From Topomyia yanbarensis (taxonomy: Eukaryota; Arthropoda; Insecta; Diptera; Culicidae): 64,000 nt of DNA. Positions 34,308 through 46,079 of this stretch are shown here, in pieces. The stretch's first letter is position 1; the number at the start of each line of letters is the position of its first letter. The stretch spans positions 309,845,115 through 309,909,114 of the forward strand of contig NC_080672.1 of the NCBI RefSeq assembly GCF_030247195.1, in the 5' to 3' direction. The position numbers and the translations under genes were made by a program. The notes under the pieces are model-generated. The model ran no database searches and was not told where the DNA came from. It saw only the letters and a program-made list of their open reading frames with translations.

Positions 34308-35305
34308 TTGCCACTCACCTGTGATCCGCTAGTCAACCTCGGCGATTCCAGAGCCATCGCCGAACGTCATCTTCTGAGCCTTTTGAAGCGACTAGAGCGT
34401 GATCCACCCAACAAGGATGCATACTGCAAGTTCAAGAAGCTCGTCGATCCAGTAGACGATGTGAACCCGCACTGCTACCTACCGCACCATCCTGTGTTCA
34501 AGGAATCCAGCACAACCACGAAGGTCCGAGTTGTTTTCGACGCGCCGTGTAAAACATCATCACGATTTTCTGTCAACTATAAGCAGCTCGTTGGACCTGT
34601 CGTCCAGGAGGACCTGTTGTCTATGGTCATGAGGTTCCGCACACACCCGATCGCCATCGTAGCCGACATCGAGAAGATGTACCGACAGATTCAGATGCAT
34701 ACCGAAGACCGACCGTTTCAATGCATTCTCTGGCGTTCCATCCACGACGATCCGCTTATAGCGTACGAGCTCCAAACCGTTACGTACGGTTTTGCATCCG
34801 CGCCATTCCTGGAAACTCGCACCCTTCTACAAGTTGCAGAGGACGAAGGCGACAAGTACCCCGCCTCCGTAGATGCTGTGAAGCAGGATTTTTACGTCGA
34901 TGACTTTTTATCGGGAGCTGACGATGTCCAATCCGCAATCCGTCTTCGCCAAGAAGTTTCCGCCATGCTTTCGTCAGCTGGCCTTCCGTTAAAGAAGTAG
35001 TCATCCAATTCCTCCGAAGTCCTTGCGCAAGTCCCGCAAGAAGGTCTCGCTCTACTGCCACTGCATGATCTACAGAATGAACAATCCGTATCCACCCAAG
35101 GGCTCGTGTGGGAGCCTAAGTCTTATACGATGCACTTCAAGGTCCAGTTGCCTCTACCGGCACTCATTCTGACCAAAAGGAAGGTCATGTCCTACATTGC
35201 GCAGATCTTCGACCCACTAGGACTAGTTGGCCCGAAAATCACCGTAGCGAAGCTGTTCATGCAGCGTCTGTGGGCATTGAAGACCGACGTAGGAGATTCC
35301 TGCGA
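34308..35305 (+). pseudogene. BEL/Pao reverse transcriptase
   Basis: RT copies retrotransposon RNA into DNA. Visible blocks: YLPHHPVFKESSTTTKVRVV, FDAPCKTSS, VADIEKMYRQIQMH (catalytic Asp), YGFASAPFLETRTL, FYVDDFLSGADD (the YVDD box, near 34890). A TAG stop at 35000 sits where Trp is usual (KKW). The frame then continues through VWEPKSYTMHF and VMSYIAQIFDPLGLVGP, the BEL-specific tether before RNase H, until a frame break near 35305. Confidence 0.88.
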
Positions 35306-36237
35306 GTGAGATCGTCCGCTACTTCTGCATCTCCAAGGCGAATGGAAGGAGTTCCATGGTACGCTAGATACAATTTCCACAATCCGCATTCCCAGATTCG
35401 TATCGCTGGTAAAGACCGAATCCATCCAGCTCCACTTTTTCTCCGATGCCTCAGAGATGGCATATGGTGCATGCTGCTACGTCCGGTCTGATCCGCTACA
35501 GGAATTCGTGTTCAGCTGCTAACGTCAAAATCCAAGGTCGCACCGATAGCCACCTGCCAATCGATTGCGCGCCTAGAGTTGTGTGCCGCCATGTTGTCAG
35601 CTAGCCTATATGAGATAATGAAGTCCCTTAAGACATCGTGCGAGGTGTTCTTCTGCGTTGATTCGACGATAGTCCTCTACTGGCTGCAATCGCGCTGGAA
35701 AACGTTCGTGGTAAACCGAGTGTCCACAATTAAATCCACTACCGCATCTTATTCCTGGCAGCACACTCCCGGAGAATCCAACCCTGCAGACCTTATATCC
35801 TGAGGTGTCAGTCCGGCCGATATCGTGAACCTTGAGTTTTGGTGGGTAGGACCGCAATGGCTATCGGTTTCACCACACCACTGGCCACGCACTGTGCTGC
35901 CAGCGTGCGATTTATCCACTATGCCAGAGAGCAGAGGCAACGTTACCATGATGTCGGTAGCGGTTACCGAACCATCTTTCTCCACTCGACTTTTCAGTCG
36001 CTACTTCAGCTTTACAAAGCTACGACGTTCCATTGCGTATTGGATGCGATATTTCCGCTCAATACGAGCTGCCGTCCAGAAGACCAAACTAGAGCCGTTG
36101 GAGTCTCTTGCCACATCTGATTTACGCGAGGCTGATCTTGCATTGTGTCGTATTGCCCAACGTGAAATGTTCTCCAAGGAGCTTTCCACAATATCCCAAC
36201 CTAATCTCCTCCCAGCATCGTTGAATTAGCTGAAACC
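35306..36237 (+). pseudogene. BEL/Pao RNase H and connection region
   Basis: After a frame change, FFSDASEMAYGACCYVRS (near 35440) marks the RNase H start (catalytic Asp), followed by IARLELCAAMLSASLYEI, FFCVDSTIVLYWLQS and WQHTPGESNPADLIS (35560-35800). A TGA at 35801 and a further frame change break it. The stretch to 36230 is the spacer before integrase (EADLALCRIAQREMF). Confidence 0.82.
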
Positions 36238-37342
36238 GGTGATGTACAAAGACGGCATTATTCGAGTCGTTGGGAGACTCCAGCACGCCGAAGTTTCGGA
36301 AGAAGTGAAGCACCCGATAATGCTGCTTGCGAAGCTACCACTATCCGTGTTGTTGTTAGAGCACTACCACTATAATCTGCTGCACGCAGGACCACAGCTG
36401 ACGCTACCCACGATGAGTCATTTGATCCAGCAAACTGTAGCAGATTAGCCGTCCTCGCGAGTTTCGCCAACCAGACCGTTTTCCGTATGCGGTGTAGACT
36501 ATTGTGGGCCTGTCTACATTAAATATCCGATACGAAACCGTGCACCGACGAAGGTATATATCGCGATCTTCGTGTGTTTTTCTACCCGCGCTGTCCACAT
36601 CGAACTGGTATCGGACCTATTTACGCCAGCCTTTCTGGCTGCCTTCGCCGTTTTGTCGCCCGCAGAGGAAGAATGAGGGAGATCCATTCCGACAACGGCA
36701 CCACATTCAAAGGAGCGTCCAATGAGCTCAACCGAATCCACCAGATTCTAAAGTCCGATCAGGGTGGACGAAAGCAAATCCTCGATTGGTGTTCCGAGAA
36801 TGAGATCACGTCTGTGGGGGGCAGCCGTGAAGTCAGCACCATCTGATGCGTGAGATCGGCAGTGTGAATGTCGGTTACGAGGACATGATAACCATACTCA
36901 CCCAGATCGAGATGTGTCTAAACTCCAGACCTCTCACCGCCATACCGTCCGATCCGTAAGACCTAGAAGCTCTCATCCCAGGCCATTTCCTGGTAGGAAC
37001 CAGCCTACAAGCCGTTCCAGAACCGTAGCTTTGCGATGTACCCGACAATCGACTTTCGCATTGGTAGCTCGCACAGAAACGTGTCCAAAGGATTTGGGCA
37101 AGGTGGTATCCCGAGTACCTTCAGCAGCTGCAGTCACGAGCCACTCCAAGATCACCATTGAACCCGGACGAGTTGTGGTGATCAAGGACGAATGCCTGCC
37201 GTCAACTCAATGGCCACTCGGAAAAATCATCCAGGTACACCCGAACAAAGATGGAATCGTAGGCGTTGTAACCCTGAAAACTGCCACATCCAATTCAGTT
37301 GTCTGTCCAGTAGTGAAACTGGCCTTGCTTCCGACACCGTAA
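36238..37342 (+). pseudogene. BEL/Pao integrase and C-terminal domain
   Basis: Zinc-binding part GIIRVVGRLQHAEV, HPIMLLAKLPLSVLLLEHYH (36239-36380), then the core: CGVDYCGPVYIKYPIR (first Asp), FVCFSTRAVHIELVSDL, after a frame change IHSDNGTTFKGASNEL (second Asp). The third catalytic block reads RLWGAAVKSA: the usual Glu after Trp is Gly. MCLNSRPLTAIPSDP and LIPGHFLVGTSLQAVPEP follow, and the C-terminal DUF-like domain (VVIKDECLPSTQWPLGKI) ends at 37342. Several stops and frame changes. Confidence 0.85.
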
Positions 37343-37457
37343 ACGCAGTTCACACCGTCTGATCCCAGTTCGGATGAAGAATAGAAGAAGTAGTAGAAGT
37401 AAGAAACGAATTTGAAGTATCCGTGCTACTTCAAGGTGGCCGGAATGTCGATACGAG
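37343..37457 (+). other. polypurine tract and start of BEL 3' LTR
   Basis: AAGGTGGCCGGAATGTCG (37434-37450) has the AAGGTGGCCGGA-TGT look of the polypurine tract/LTR start of mosquito BEL elements. The presumed LTR is cut after ~10 bp by the inserted inverted-repeat element; the rest would resume at 40672. Confidence 0.55.
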
Positions 37458-37734
37458 GGGCCCTATTCTCACCGTCACCTCACCTAGTTGGGTGAGGTGA
37501 GAGCGAAAAAAGCGATCACCGCAGTCACCTAGGTGACTATAGTCACCCAAGGTGACAGAAGTCACCTGGCAAAGCGATTCCCAGAGTCATTTTGAGCGAC
37601 GACGGTCACCGTGAGAAGGAAAAAAAGTGACTAAATTCTCACCTAAAAATTTAGGTGACTAGAACCAAAAAGTGTTGCGTTTATTGTTAGATTCTTTTTA
37701 GAATTTTCGGGTGACTTTTTCTTTTGGCCAATGG

Positions 37735-38380
37735 CAGCTCGGAAGTTTTTGAATGGCGGAAATTGATGATAAGCGCGATTTTGAAATCCAAGATGGAGGC
37801 TTCCGGTTACCATAAAACACTTAAAACCATCATTAATATGGGTGTCATTTGAAAGGCATTGATTAGTACAATGCGAAAATTGACCCATTTTGAAATCCAA
37901 GATGGCGGTTTCCGGTTACCATAAACACTTAAAACCACCATCAATATGGGTGTCATTTGAAGGGTATTGATTAGTACAATGGGAAAATTGACGATTGGCG
38001 CGATTTTGAAATCCAATATGGCGGCTTCCGGTTACCATAAAACACATAACCACCATCAATATGGGTGTCATTTTAAAGGTATTGATTAGTAGAATGCGTC
38101 CATTTTGAAGTCCAAGATGGCGGCTTCCGGTTACCATAAAACACTTAAAACCGCCATCAATATGGGTGTCATTTGAAAGGTAGTGACTAGTAAAGAGCAA
38201 AAATTGATGATTGGCGCCATTTTGAAATTCAAGATGGCGGCTTCCGGTTACCATAATACACTTAAAACTACCATCAATATGGGTGTCATCATAAAGGTAT
38301 TGATTAGTAGAATGCAAAAATTGATGATTGGCGCCATTTTGAAATCCAAAGTGGCAGCTTGCGGTTACCACAGAATACTA
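37735..38380 (+). repeat. ~117-bp tandem array, forward arm
   Basis: Six copies of a unit with GGCGGCTTCCGGTTACCATA and ATCAATATGGGTGTCATTTG; copies of TTCCGGTTAC start at 37801, 37910, 38026, 38125, 38242 and (changed) 38359. Minus-strand open frames through the array read repeated ...NDTHIDGGFKCFMVTGS... because the unit length is a multiple of three. Confidence 0.92.
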
Positions 38381-39899
38381 AAAATCCGAATGAAATAGTG
38401 GTGGCAGGCGAAGACATTGGTGGGATGGCGACCAATTTGAGTAGTTTGCATTGCATTACGTACCACAGATGGGGGCAATGAATTTACAGAAGGAAAATGA
38501 CCCATCCCACTCTACTCGCATCATCCAACAAATCATATGAAGTTTCATTGTAAATCTGCTGAAATAATTCTGCGCATAATAATGTGGGAACATAATAATA
38601 AGCATAACATTAATTATTTTGTGATTGTTGGTAGGGTAATTATTATTGTTAATTTCTATCCGGGTTAGTAATATCACTTTTATTGCTTATATTAGCATTC
38701 ATCTCTAAGGGCCCATTTCTTTGCGCTCGCTTAATTTTATAACCGGCGAAAATGGCATTAATTCATGCTTGCATATTTGAACGGTTTTTGTCAGAATTTT
38801 ATTAATAAAAATCATGGTATGAAGCCTAATAAAAGGGCAAACATATACTTTTCAATCAGCCGTCAGAATTTTAGTAAATAAACAGCACATGAAAGAAAAT
38901 GTCACATGTTTTTATGGGATAAATACTGGAGCAGAAAATCGTAAATTCGTTCGATTGTTAGAAAATAAAATAAGCTGAAGCTTCTTTGCATATTTTTTAA
39001 TATTTAAAGAAAAACTGGAACACTTCCTATTCAATAAATTTATCGAAACTGTATGGAGCTAGATTATTTACTCAATTTAATTGGCACCTTCTCCATACAT
39101 TCTTCAGAAATCAAATAAGCATGCCTCTACTGTCAAATTCTCTTTTTTTATTCAGGAATTCTATTTCGTTTTATTTTTGAACAATACAATTCTATTCTTC
39201 AGCTTCAATTTAATTTTAGAACGGGTTTCAATATTCACATTCACATGTTTCGAAATGAATGTAACCCGGTAACGGCAATTCCTTTTCGGATTCACTTTAG
39301 ATATATTTTACATAAACAAGCATTCGTTCTCTATTCAGCAGCGCTTCATACTCAAGTACTGGAACCAAACTGTCGTCTGCCTTTTCCTTCAATTAAAAGC
39401 AAAGGGCCTAAAAAACTTTCACGTGAGAACTTCGGCCACAGAATTTAACCATGTACTTATTTTTTCTTTAAATCAACGGATTTTATCCTGTCCCAAGCTC
39501 TATTTCCATCACATGATTGGAGTAATGCGCCGGTAAACACTTGCATCAATGACACACAAAAAGAAATTTGTTTATTTGAACATCTCCCACCTTAATTGAT
39601 TATGACTGTCGAAAGATTCCTTGCTTCACGACAAGCGCTATTATTTATACTTTGTACGTAGCGTTTGTTTTTCCCTCTCAGTTCGACGCTCTTATTAAAA
39701 GCAATGGACAAATAATTTTAAAAAAAGCGGCGGGTAAGTTCGTCGATTACCATTTCGCCGAATGGATCATTTTGCCGATTTCACAAAATGGATTATTATA
39801 GACAGTTTTTTTTATCGGTACCATCGAAATACAGGGAAGACCCTATTTTATCAGTCACTTCTCACATGAAAATCTGGTTGATTGGCTCTAGCAGGCGAA

Positions 39900-40420
39900 C
39901 CAAGCCAAATTCGTCTTGAATTTCAAAATGGCACAGTCAATTGTTGCCTTCTAGTAATCAATACCTCTCAAATGACCCATATTGATGGTGATTTTAAGTG
40001 TTTAATGGTAACCGGAATCCGCCATGTTGGATTTCAAAATGGCGGCAATCATCAATTTTTCTCTACTAATCAATACCTTTCGAATGACACCCATATTGAT
40101 GGTGGTTTTAAGTGTTTTATGGTAACCGGAAGCCGCCATCTTGGATTTCAAAATGGCGCCAATCATCAATTTTCGCATTCTACTAATCAATACCTTTAAA
40201 ATGACACCCATATTGATGGTGGTTTTAAGTGTTTTATGGTAGCTGGAAGCCGCCATCTTGAATTTCAAAATGGCGCCAATTGTCAATTTTCGCATTCTCC
40301 TAATCAATACCTTTCGAATGACACCCATATTGATGGTGGTTTTAAGTGTTTTGTGGTAACCGGAAGCCGCCATCTTGGACTTCAAAATGGCGCCATCTTG
40401 GATTTCATAATGCCAACCAA
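39900..40420 (-). repeat. ~117-bp tandem array, reverse arm
   Basis: Four to five copies of the same unit in reverse complement (GGTAACCGGA at 40007, 40121, about 40238 changed, 40354). Mirrors the 37735 array and lies at a similar distance from its end of the element. Confidence 0.92.
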
Positions 40421-40671
40421 TCAATCAATCGACACAATTCACTTTCGAAATATCCGGGTCAGTGATTGAGTGATCTTAGCAGTCACTTTACAATTTCCGT
40501 GAGGTGACTTAAAAATTGCGATTCTGAGAGTCACCTGGGTGACGACGGTCACCCAACAGTCACCTCACCTAAAGTGAGTCTCGGAATACCTCTTCGTAGG
40601 TGAGGTGACTGGTAAGTGAGGTGACGGTGACTCAAGTGAGGTGAGGTGAGGTGACGGTGAGTATAGGGCCC

Positions 40672-41167
40672 GTGAACTTAAATGTAAAAAACTACCACCA
40701 AAAACCCAAACGAAAATGGTGAACCACCCTACGAATCCACTATGTTAACCGACAGCATAATAAGCGATCTTAAAGCGAGAGCGCACCAAACAGTGATCGC
40801 ACAACACAACCAAACGATCGTGATATACGGGTAGGTAGAAGCGTCAACTGTGGAAGACGGAATGTGTGAAGATCAGCTGACAACACAAAGACAGTTGACA
40901 ATAACACGTTGAACAAACCAGTGCGTACCCCCGCTAGTAGCCCGCCGCCGCTAGTGAAACAGCAAGAATGAACTTTTTCGTAAAACGGTTGTATCTCAAA
41001 ATTTTCCCAAGATACGAATAACATGCTATATAGGAAGTTGCCCAGAAGTCTAAAAGTTAAAGTTAAAGTCCCCTTTAATTTGGTATACAAACCGACTTGA
41101 TCTGATGTAAAATGAGCATTTTACAGCCAAAACCATTTACTACGTTGGATTTGCTCTACCTTACCCT
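40672..41167 (+). other. probable remainder of the BEL LTR, then unassigned
   Basis: GTGAACTTAAATGTAAAAAA onward continues from the sequence before the insertion if the inserted element is removed. No second LTR copy is in the window to confirm it. Confidence 0.4.
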
Positions 41168-42280
41168 ATTTTTGCCTTTCTCATATAGAAAGGTTATGCA
41201 ATCACTCTGAAAAACGTCAACCTAATCCCGGCCCGGAGGGCCGAGTGTCATATCCCATTCGACTCAGTTCGTCGAGATCGGAAAAAGTCTGTATGTGTGT
41301 GTGTATGTATGTATGTGTGTGTATGTGTGTGTGTATGTGTGTGTATGTGTGTGTGTATGTATGTATGTGCGTATGTGTCAAATAATGTCACTCATTTTTC
41401 TCAGAGAAGGCTGGACCGATTTGCCCAAACTTAGTCTCAAATGAAAGGTGCAACCTTCCCATCGGCTGCTATTGAATTTTGGATCGATCGGAATACTGGT
41501 TCCGGAATTACGGGTTTCAGAGTGCGGCCACACAGAAATTTCTCATATAAACTATAGGAAAAATTAAAAATAGAATTTTTATTTTTGATGTTAAATGTGT
41601 TCAAGGTGCATGAAACGTCGAGATTTGATGCAAACTCGAAAAAAAATTTGACGACGATTCACTTTTTTGGATTTTGGCACATTTTTGCCTTTCTCATATA
41701 GAAAGGTTATGCAATCACTCTGAAAAACGTCAACCTAATCCCGGCAAAAAAAATTTTCGACTCTCATAAGGTTTCTGGATTTTAACAGGGGCGTAGTTGA
41801 TTGTTTACGGAGAGGGGTTACACCCCCCCCCCTCTATTGTTCACTTCACTCCTTTAAAAATCTCCTTAAATCACCCCTCAGACCACCACCCCATCCAGCC
41901 CTCATACCCCTCCCTTTCAACCCCATCATCTTTAAACCACCACTATATCACAAAGCATACCAATTTAAGCTCGGGAGTCGTTCGTTCATGGGACTTTCGC
42001 CCTCCTCACATACCCACCCCCGCATGACAAAATGAGTTAGCAAGCAGATAACATTGATCTAATGCTGATTAGGCTAATGGAGTATTATATTTTTTTATTT
42101 CAAGTGTTTCACCGTCAACTCAAGTTCGTGGCTGGCATGCCATTGTGTGTAAGTGCAAAGTGTACTAAGAATGTAATGGACATTTCCACAATTATGTTGA
42201 ACATAAAAAGCCTCCGTGCCATAGTTTAGAGAAATGAGAAAGGCACAATTGCACCGCTAGGTGGATTAAAACAGGTTTTT
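41168..42280 (+). repeat. hairpin-headed repeat, full copy with doubled head
   Basis: Head TTTTTGCCTTTCTCATATAG AAAGG at 41168, GC box CCCGGCCCGGAGGGCCGAG, (GT)n-type microsatellite 41290-41375, a second truncated head at 41687, and the tail GAGAAAGGCACAATTGCACC ... GGATTAAAACAGG to 42280. The head palindrome TGCCTTTCTC and the tail GAGAAAGGCA are inverted repeats. Almost identical to 55076-56173. The 76-residue frame near 41797-42027 is shared by the two copies but has no recognisable domain. Confidence 0.85.
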
Positions 42281-42289
42281 ATCTGTGTT

Positions 42290-42510
42290 ACCGACAGTCA
42301 GAGTAACTGTGACAGAACAGATATCGCGAGTTGAGAACTTCGATATGAGGCACACGGCAATAGCTTCATTTGCATGCACGAGGCATTTCACGTGGATTGG
42401 TCATGTCTGTTTTGTTGTAAGCAATCGAATTCGTATAGAGAAGTTTCCTTCATGGAAGCACGGTGCAAAACTGCCGCCAACCGAAAGTCTCAGCAAATCC
42501 CTAGCCAACA
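42290..42510 (-). pseudogene. second LOA-like LINE endonuclease fragment
   Basis: GAGGCATTTCACGTG, GTCATGTCTGTTTTGTTGTA and GAAGTTTCCTTCATGGAA match 11230-11395 of the earlier relic. Only a piece of the endonuclease 5' part survives. Confidence 0.6.
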
Positions 42511-43734
42511 AAAATCCGGCAAAATTATGCCGAAAATCGGCCAAAAAATTTTAGTGGGTGAAGCTCTTCCCAAGATCCGTTCGCCATTGAGAATATTGCA
42601 AATAATTATGAGTCGCATAGCACTGTGGAATTAGGGTTCCTTGTTTGGTGGGGTTATACCACCGGACCAGCTGGTCCGTAATTCTTAACCGGTTGAAATA
42701 ACCACTACCGACATTACACGGCTTAGCTTGACATAAAAGCAGAACTAGAATCGTATTGTAAAAAAGACCGCGATTATTATAGGTTTGTGTAACTATCTAA
42801 TGTTTGGACGAAAAGTCTTTCAAATTTTAAGATATTTTGCATAGCTAATTCAGGGCAAGTAAGTAAACTAATTTTTATTAAATAATTTAATCCGAGTCAT
42901 GCAATATTCATAGTATTCAAATATGTTTCACAAGGCGAAGAAATTCGAAGCTAATATGTGTTTGGGCTAAATATTACCATTTCTTCCATCTAACGCGAGT
43001 ATATATAAATTTGTTTATATTAATAGAGTATTTTGTGGAATTCCTGATGACAGATCAGAAAACCATCTATTTGACCTGACACATGCCTTCCCATTAAACT
43101 CTTTCCTATGTGCAACTAATCCTAAACCCCACCCCTAATCGGAAACATCGCTTTCCCGCAGCCAATGTCAAGGTAATCAACAAGGTATCAACACACGTTA
43201 CAACCATTCTGCCTCTCTACTAGCTGGAAAGTATACTATCAAATAAGCAGACAAATCGACGCCGGTTTCAGGAAATCACTTCGATGCGCCGATGACGGAT
43301 GAGTAGGTCACTAGTTTTTTTTGTTGTTGTTGATGCTTTTTTAGTTTTTCCGTCGCCCGGAACTTATGTTTTCTTTTAGCGTGACTTGTTGCACGGGTTT
43401 TATTGTTAGAATCAGCACACACAGGATTTGCAGAGCAGAATGAGTGAGATATGTTTAGAGTAGAAAAGAGAGAAACTTAGCGTGGACCCGGGAGAGTGGG
43501 TAGTAGGGGGTGGAAGGTGTCGTGTAAAGAAAGAGTGTGTAGCTTCGATGTGTCGAATAGAACGAGAAAGCTATCCAGCAGCACCAGGAGGGGGGTTAGT
43601 GTGAAGAGCAGAAGGTGTGTGTGTGGGTGTTTGGTGCACGATTTTTGCATCGTTGGTGGCTGGTTCTGATTACTTTTTATTGCTATAGGTGAAAATAGAA
43701 AAATTATGTAGGTCCAGATTGTAAACATACCTCG
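42511..43734. other. no gene recognised
   Basis: Unassigned; a TTG/TTGTTG tract at 43318-43335. The minus-strand open frame at 43477-43728 has no domain and would begin right at the donor of the candidate exon next door. Confidence 0.4.
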
Positions 43735-43815
43735 AAGTGGCCCCAGCCATCGGCGTTCATTTTGGCAGCTTCTACACTACCTTTAGCTCCCATTTTCAGG
43801 CGGTTATGTTCTGTG
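43735..43815 (-). CDS. candidate first coding exon of an unidentified gene
   Basis: On the minus strand GAAAATGGGAGC opens MGAKGSVEAAKMNADGWGHF, one more Glu codon, and then a consensus donor GTATGTTTAC (43734 downward). The context GAAAATGG is a good start site, and CCTACACAG about 20 nt upstream (43816) could be an acceptor; a low-complexity 5'UTR-like purine-rich region lies further up. MG at the start is compatible with myristoylation. I do not recognise the gene. It is not in frame with sif exon 1 or 2. Support comes from splice and start context only. Confidence 0.35.
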
Positions 43816-46079
43816 TAGGTATTTTCTTGATTTTAAATCCTGTTTTCGTCGATGATATTAGTTTTGCGATTCGTTCGTGTTTTGTGTTCACAGTAGCAAA
43901 AAAGACAATAGAAAACAGTTTGGAAAAAATCAAAAATCACTCACTATTACTTCGTTTGTTCTGTTTTTTTCCTCTGCAAGCGTCTCTTCTTATAATTCTT
44001 GATTTTTAGCTCTTCCTGCTCCCGCTTCCTCCAGGCTAAAGATCTGAATTAAAAATTATGCGTCAAACACACCCATCTCTCACTTGCTGTAAATTCCTAG
44101 AATAACACAAAATCTGCATCCATGAAAGTATCCCAGTGCTTTTTAGGCGATGGCAATATTCTTCGTAAACGCCTTCTTACGTTTACCGAACAATACACAA
44201 AAATATTAGTACAAATTTCTGTTCGGATCTCACGATTTAGCTCGCGCTGCCGAAAATTTCACTTTGTCATTTATTGTGTCGGCGACTATTCCAATCGTCG
44301 AATAAGTGCATAGTTCTTTATCACTATCCTCACTATCACGTTCCTAAATATCACTGCAATTACTAATCATTTTTCCTACGTAATAACGACTTTTTAGAAA
44401 ATTGTAGCAAACTTCAAACACCAAAACGTAACATTCCATTCCTCTACATTGCATTACTCCGATCGATAGCAAAATGTTGGTTTCATTCATTCATTCATTC
44501 ATTCAGGTGCTCACTTCTCATCCTTTCATCTCACGTGCTCGCACTGCCCTGCATGATGACAGCTTGCCATCGCTATTATCCTAATTTTCCCGAAATTTTC
44601 ATCGATTTCAAAACTTGATCATCGCCTTCCTATCGCACAATCGCGCATACACACACGCACACACACACATGATGATGAGCTGTTTCACTGCATTCGGCTC
44701 TACGCCCACAGCCGCCACCCATTTTCGTTTCGTCCTGCCTGGGTAAAGGGAGACACTGTGAGCACTTGTACGCCCCTCAGCTGTGTGTGGCCTACTTCAA
44801 TTCTGGCCAGCATCGAGGCGAAGAACGATTGCTAATCCGTGCTATCCTCACTAGACGACAAACGGGTCCATTGCCGGTTCCACACTTCAAAAGGACCCCT
44901 TTATTCCACTTCTGCTCAGAATCACCTTTAGGGGTTTCCCCTGAGTACGGAGAAACTCGCTTGACTCGCTGCAGATTTGGGTTTCTTTCTAAAAAGCTTT
45001 TCACACCTTTTTTCACTTGGCGAACCCGACCGAATGTTTAACTACCTCAAGCACTAACGATGATTGACACTGGTAATTCCTTTCTGAGATACAAACGTCA
45101 AACTGCTCTAGAAGTCTGACCCTTCTCGGTCAGGGAGGAATCCATTCTGTACTCTATGCAAACCCCGAATCATTTGCAGTGTACACTATCACTATGTAAT
45201 TTAGCGAATTGGAACGAATTTTACACACCTAAACCGCGGCAGCAATTGATTTCACCTAGTCTAGTTCGTAATCGATGAACGCAAAATTAACCCTCTGCCT
45301 TATCGAGATGAAGAGAAAAAGCTACCACCGATAGGCGAAAAATTGGTCCAAATCGGGATGCTGTGAGTTTTCCACTGCTGGAACCACTACACGAGAAATG
45401 GAAAACAACTCAAAGTTACGTACACATCCCCACATACACACACACTCATTCGGGCAACATCAGTGTAACTGACGGAAAGCCCAGCAGGCGGAGGAAAATG
45501 CACGACAGGCTGGTTGAATACAAACACTCGCACGCTCGCCCTAGTGAGCGGTGTTGTGAGCCAGTGAGTGCGGGTGTAACAGGGGATTTTCCTTCTTTGC
45601 CATGTGAATCCTTACACACAGCATCCATTCACCCCGGCGGGGCAGCACGGTGGGATAATGTGAGTGAATTTGGCGGTATCGTAAATTTTCATATATTCCG
45701 GAATGGGGAGTAGAAGTGAGCATAGTTTAATTGATTTTTTTTTGAATTTTGCTTTGTATGTCCTGAAAGCACACTCGCTTTTTTGGGAGATTGTACCAAA
45801 TTTGAGCGCTTTATTCCAAAAAAGACAACTGATAAAGCGCTTTTCAATGTAATAGGCGAGCTCCGAATCAATCGCAGTGGTAGTGTAGCCAGAGGGTTCG
45901 GGTCTAATCAAAATAATTTTGAAAGGAGTTAAAATTGAACACGTAAAAGGTGATCATGGAATTATTGCTTTTAAATATTTTCTATTTATGGACTAAATTC
46001 GAATCTGTCGGGAAGTTTTGTGCATGTATTCAGCATAGTTTGTATAACTTTTAACTCGTAACTTGATCGTACTATTAGT
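43816..46079. other. possible 5' region; microsatellites
   Basis: More GC-rich than the rest. (ATTC)n at 44483-44504 and (CA)n at 44646-44670 and 45435-45447. Short open frames on both strands lack motifs. It may be a promoter or UTR region of the candidate exon at 43735; not demonstrable. Confidence 0.35.

Larger units (their letters stand above)
37458..40671. mobile_element. GGGCCCTA inverted-repeat element (3.2 kb)
   Basis: Left end GGGCCCTATTCTCACCGTCA CC..., right end complement GGGCCCTATACTCACCGTCA CC..., about 27 bp with one mismatch. Subterminal zones are packed with GGTGAC/GTCACC words in both orientations (37480-37600; 40495-40660). Inside lie two mirrored ~117-bp satellite arrays and, between them (38400-39880), AT-rich DNA without a convincing ORF. 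No transposase seen, so it is non-autonomous. It splits the BEL LTR. Confidence 0.85.

Noticed and set aside
37916..40424. Open frames of 100-150 codons with repeated NDTHIDGG/KCFMVTGS peptides
   Set aside because: They follow from the 117-bp array having a length divisible by three; similar frames arise on the opposite strand of the mirrored array.
41797..42027. 76-residue proline/serine-rich frame, also present at 55678-55908
   Set aside because: Conserved only because the two repeat copies are almost identical; frames do not appear in older copies of the family.
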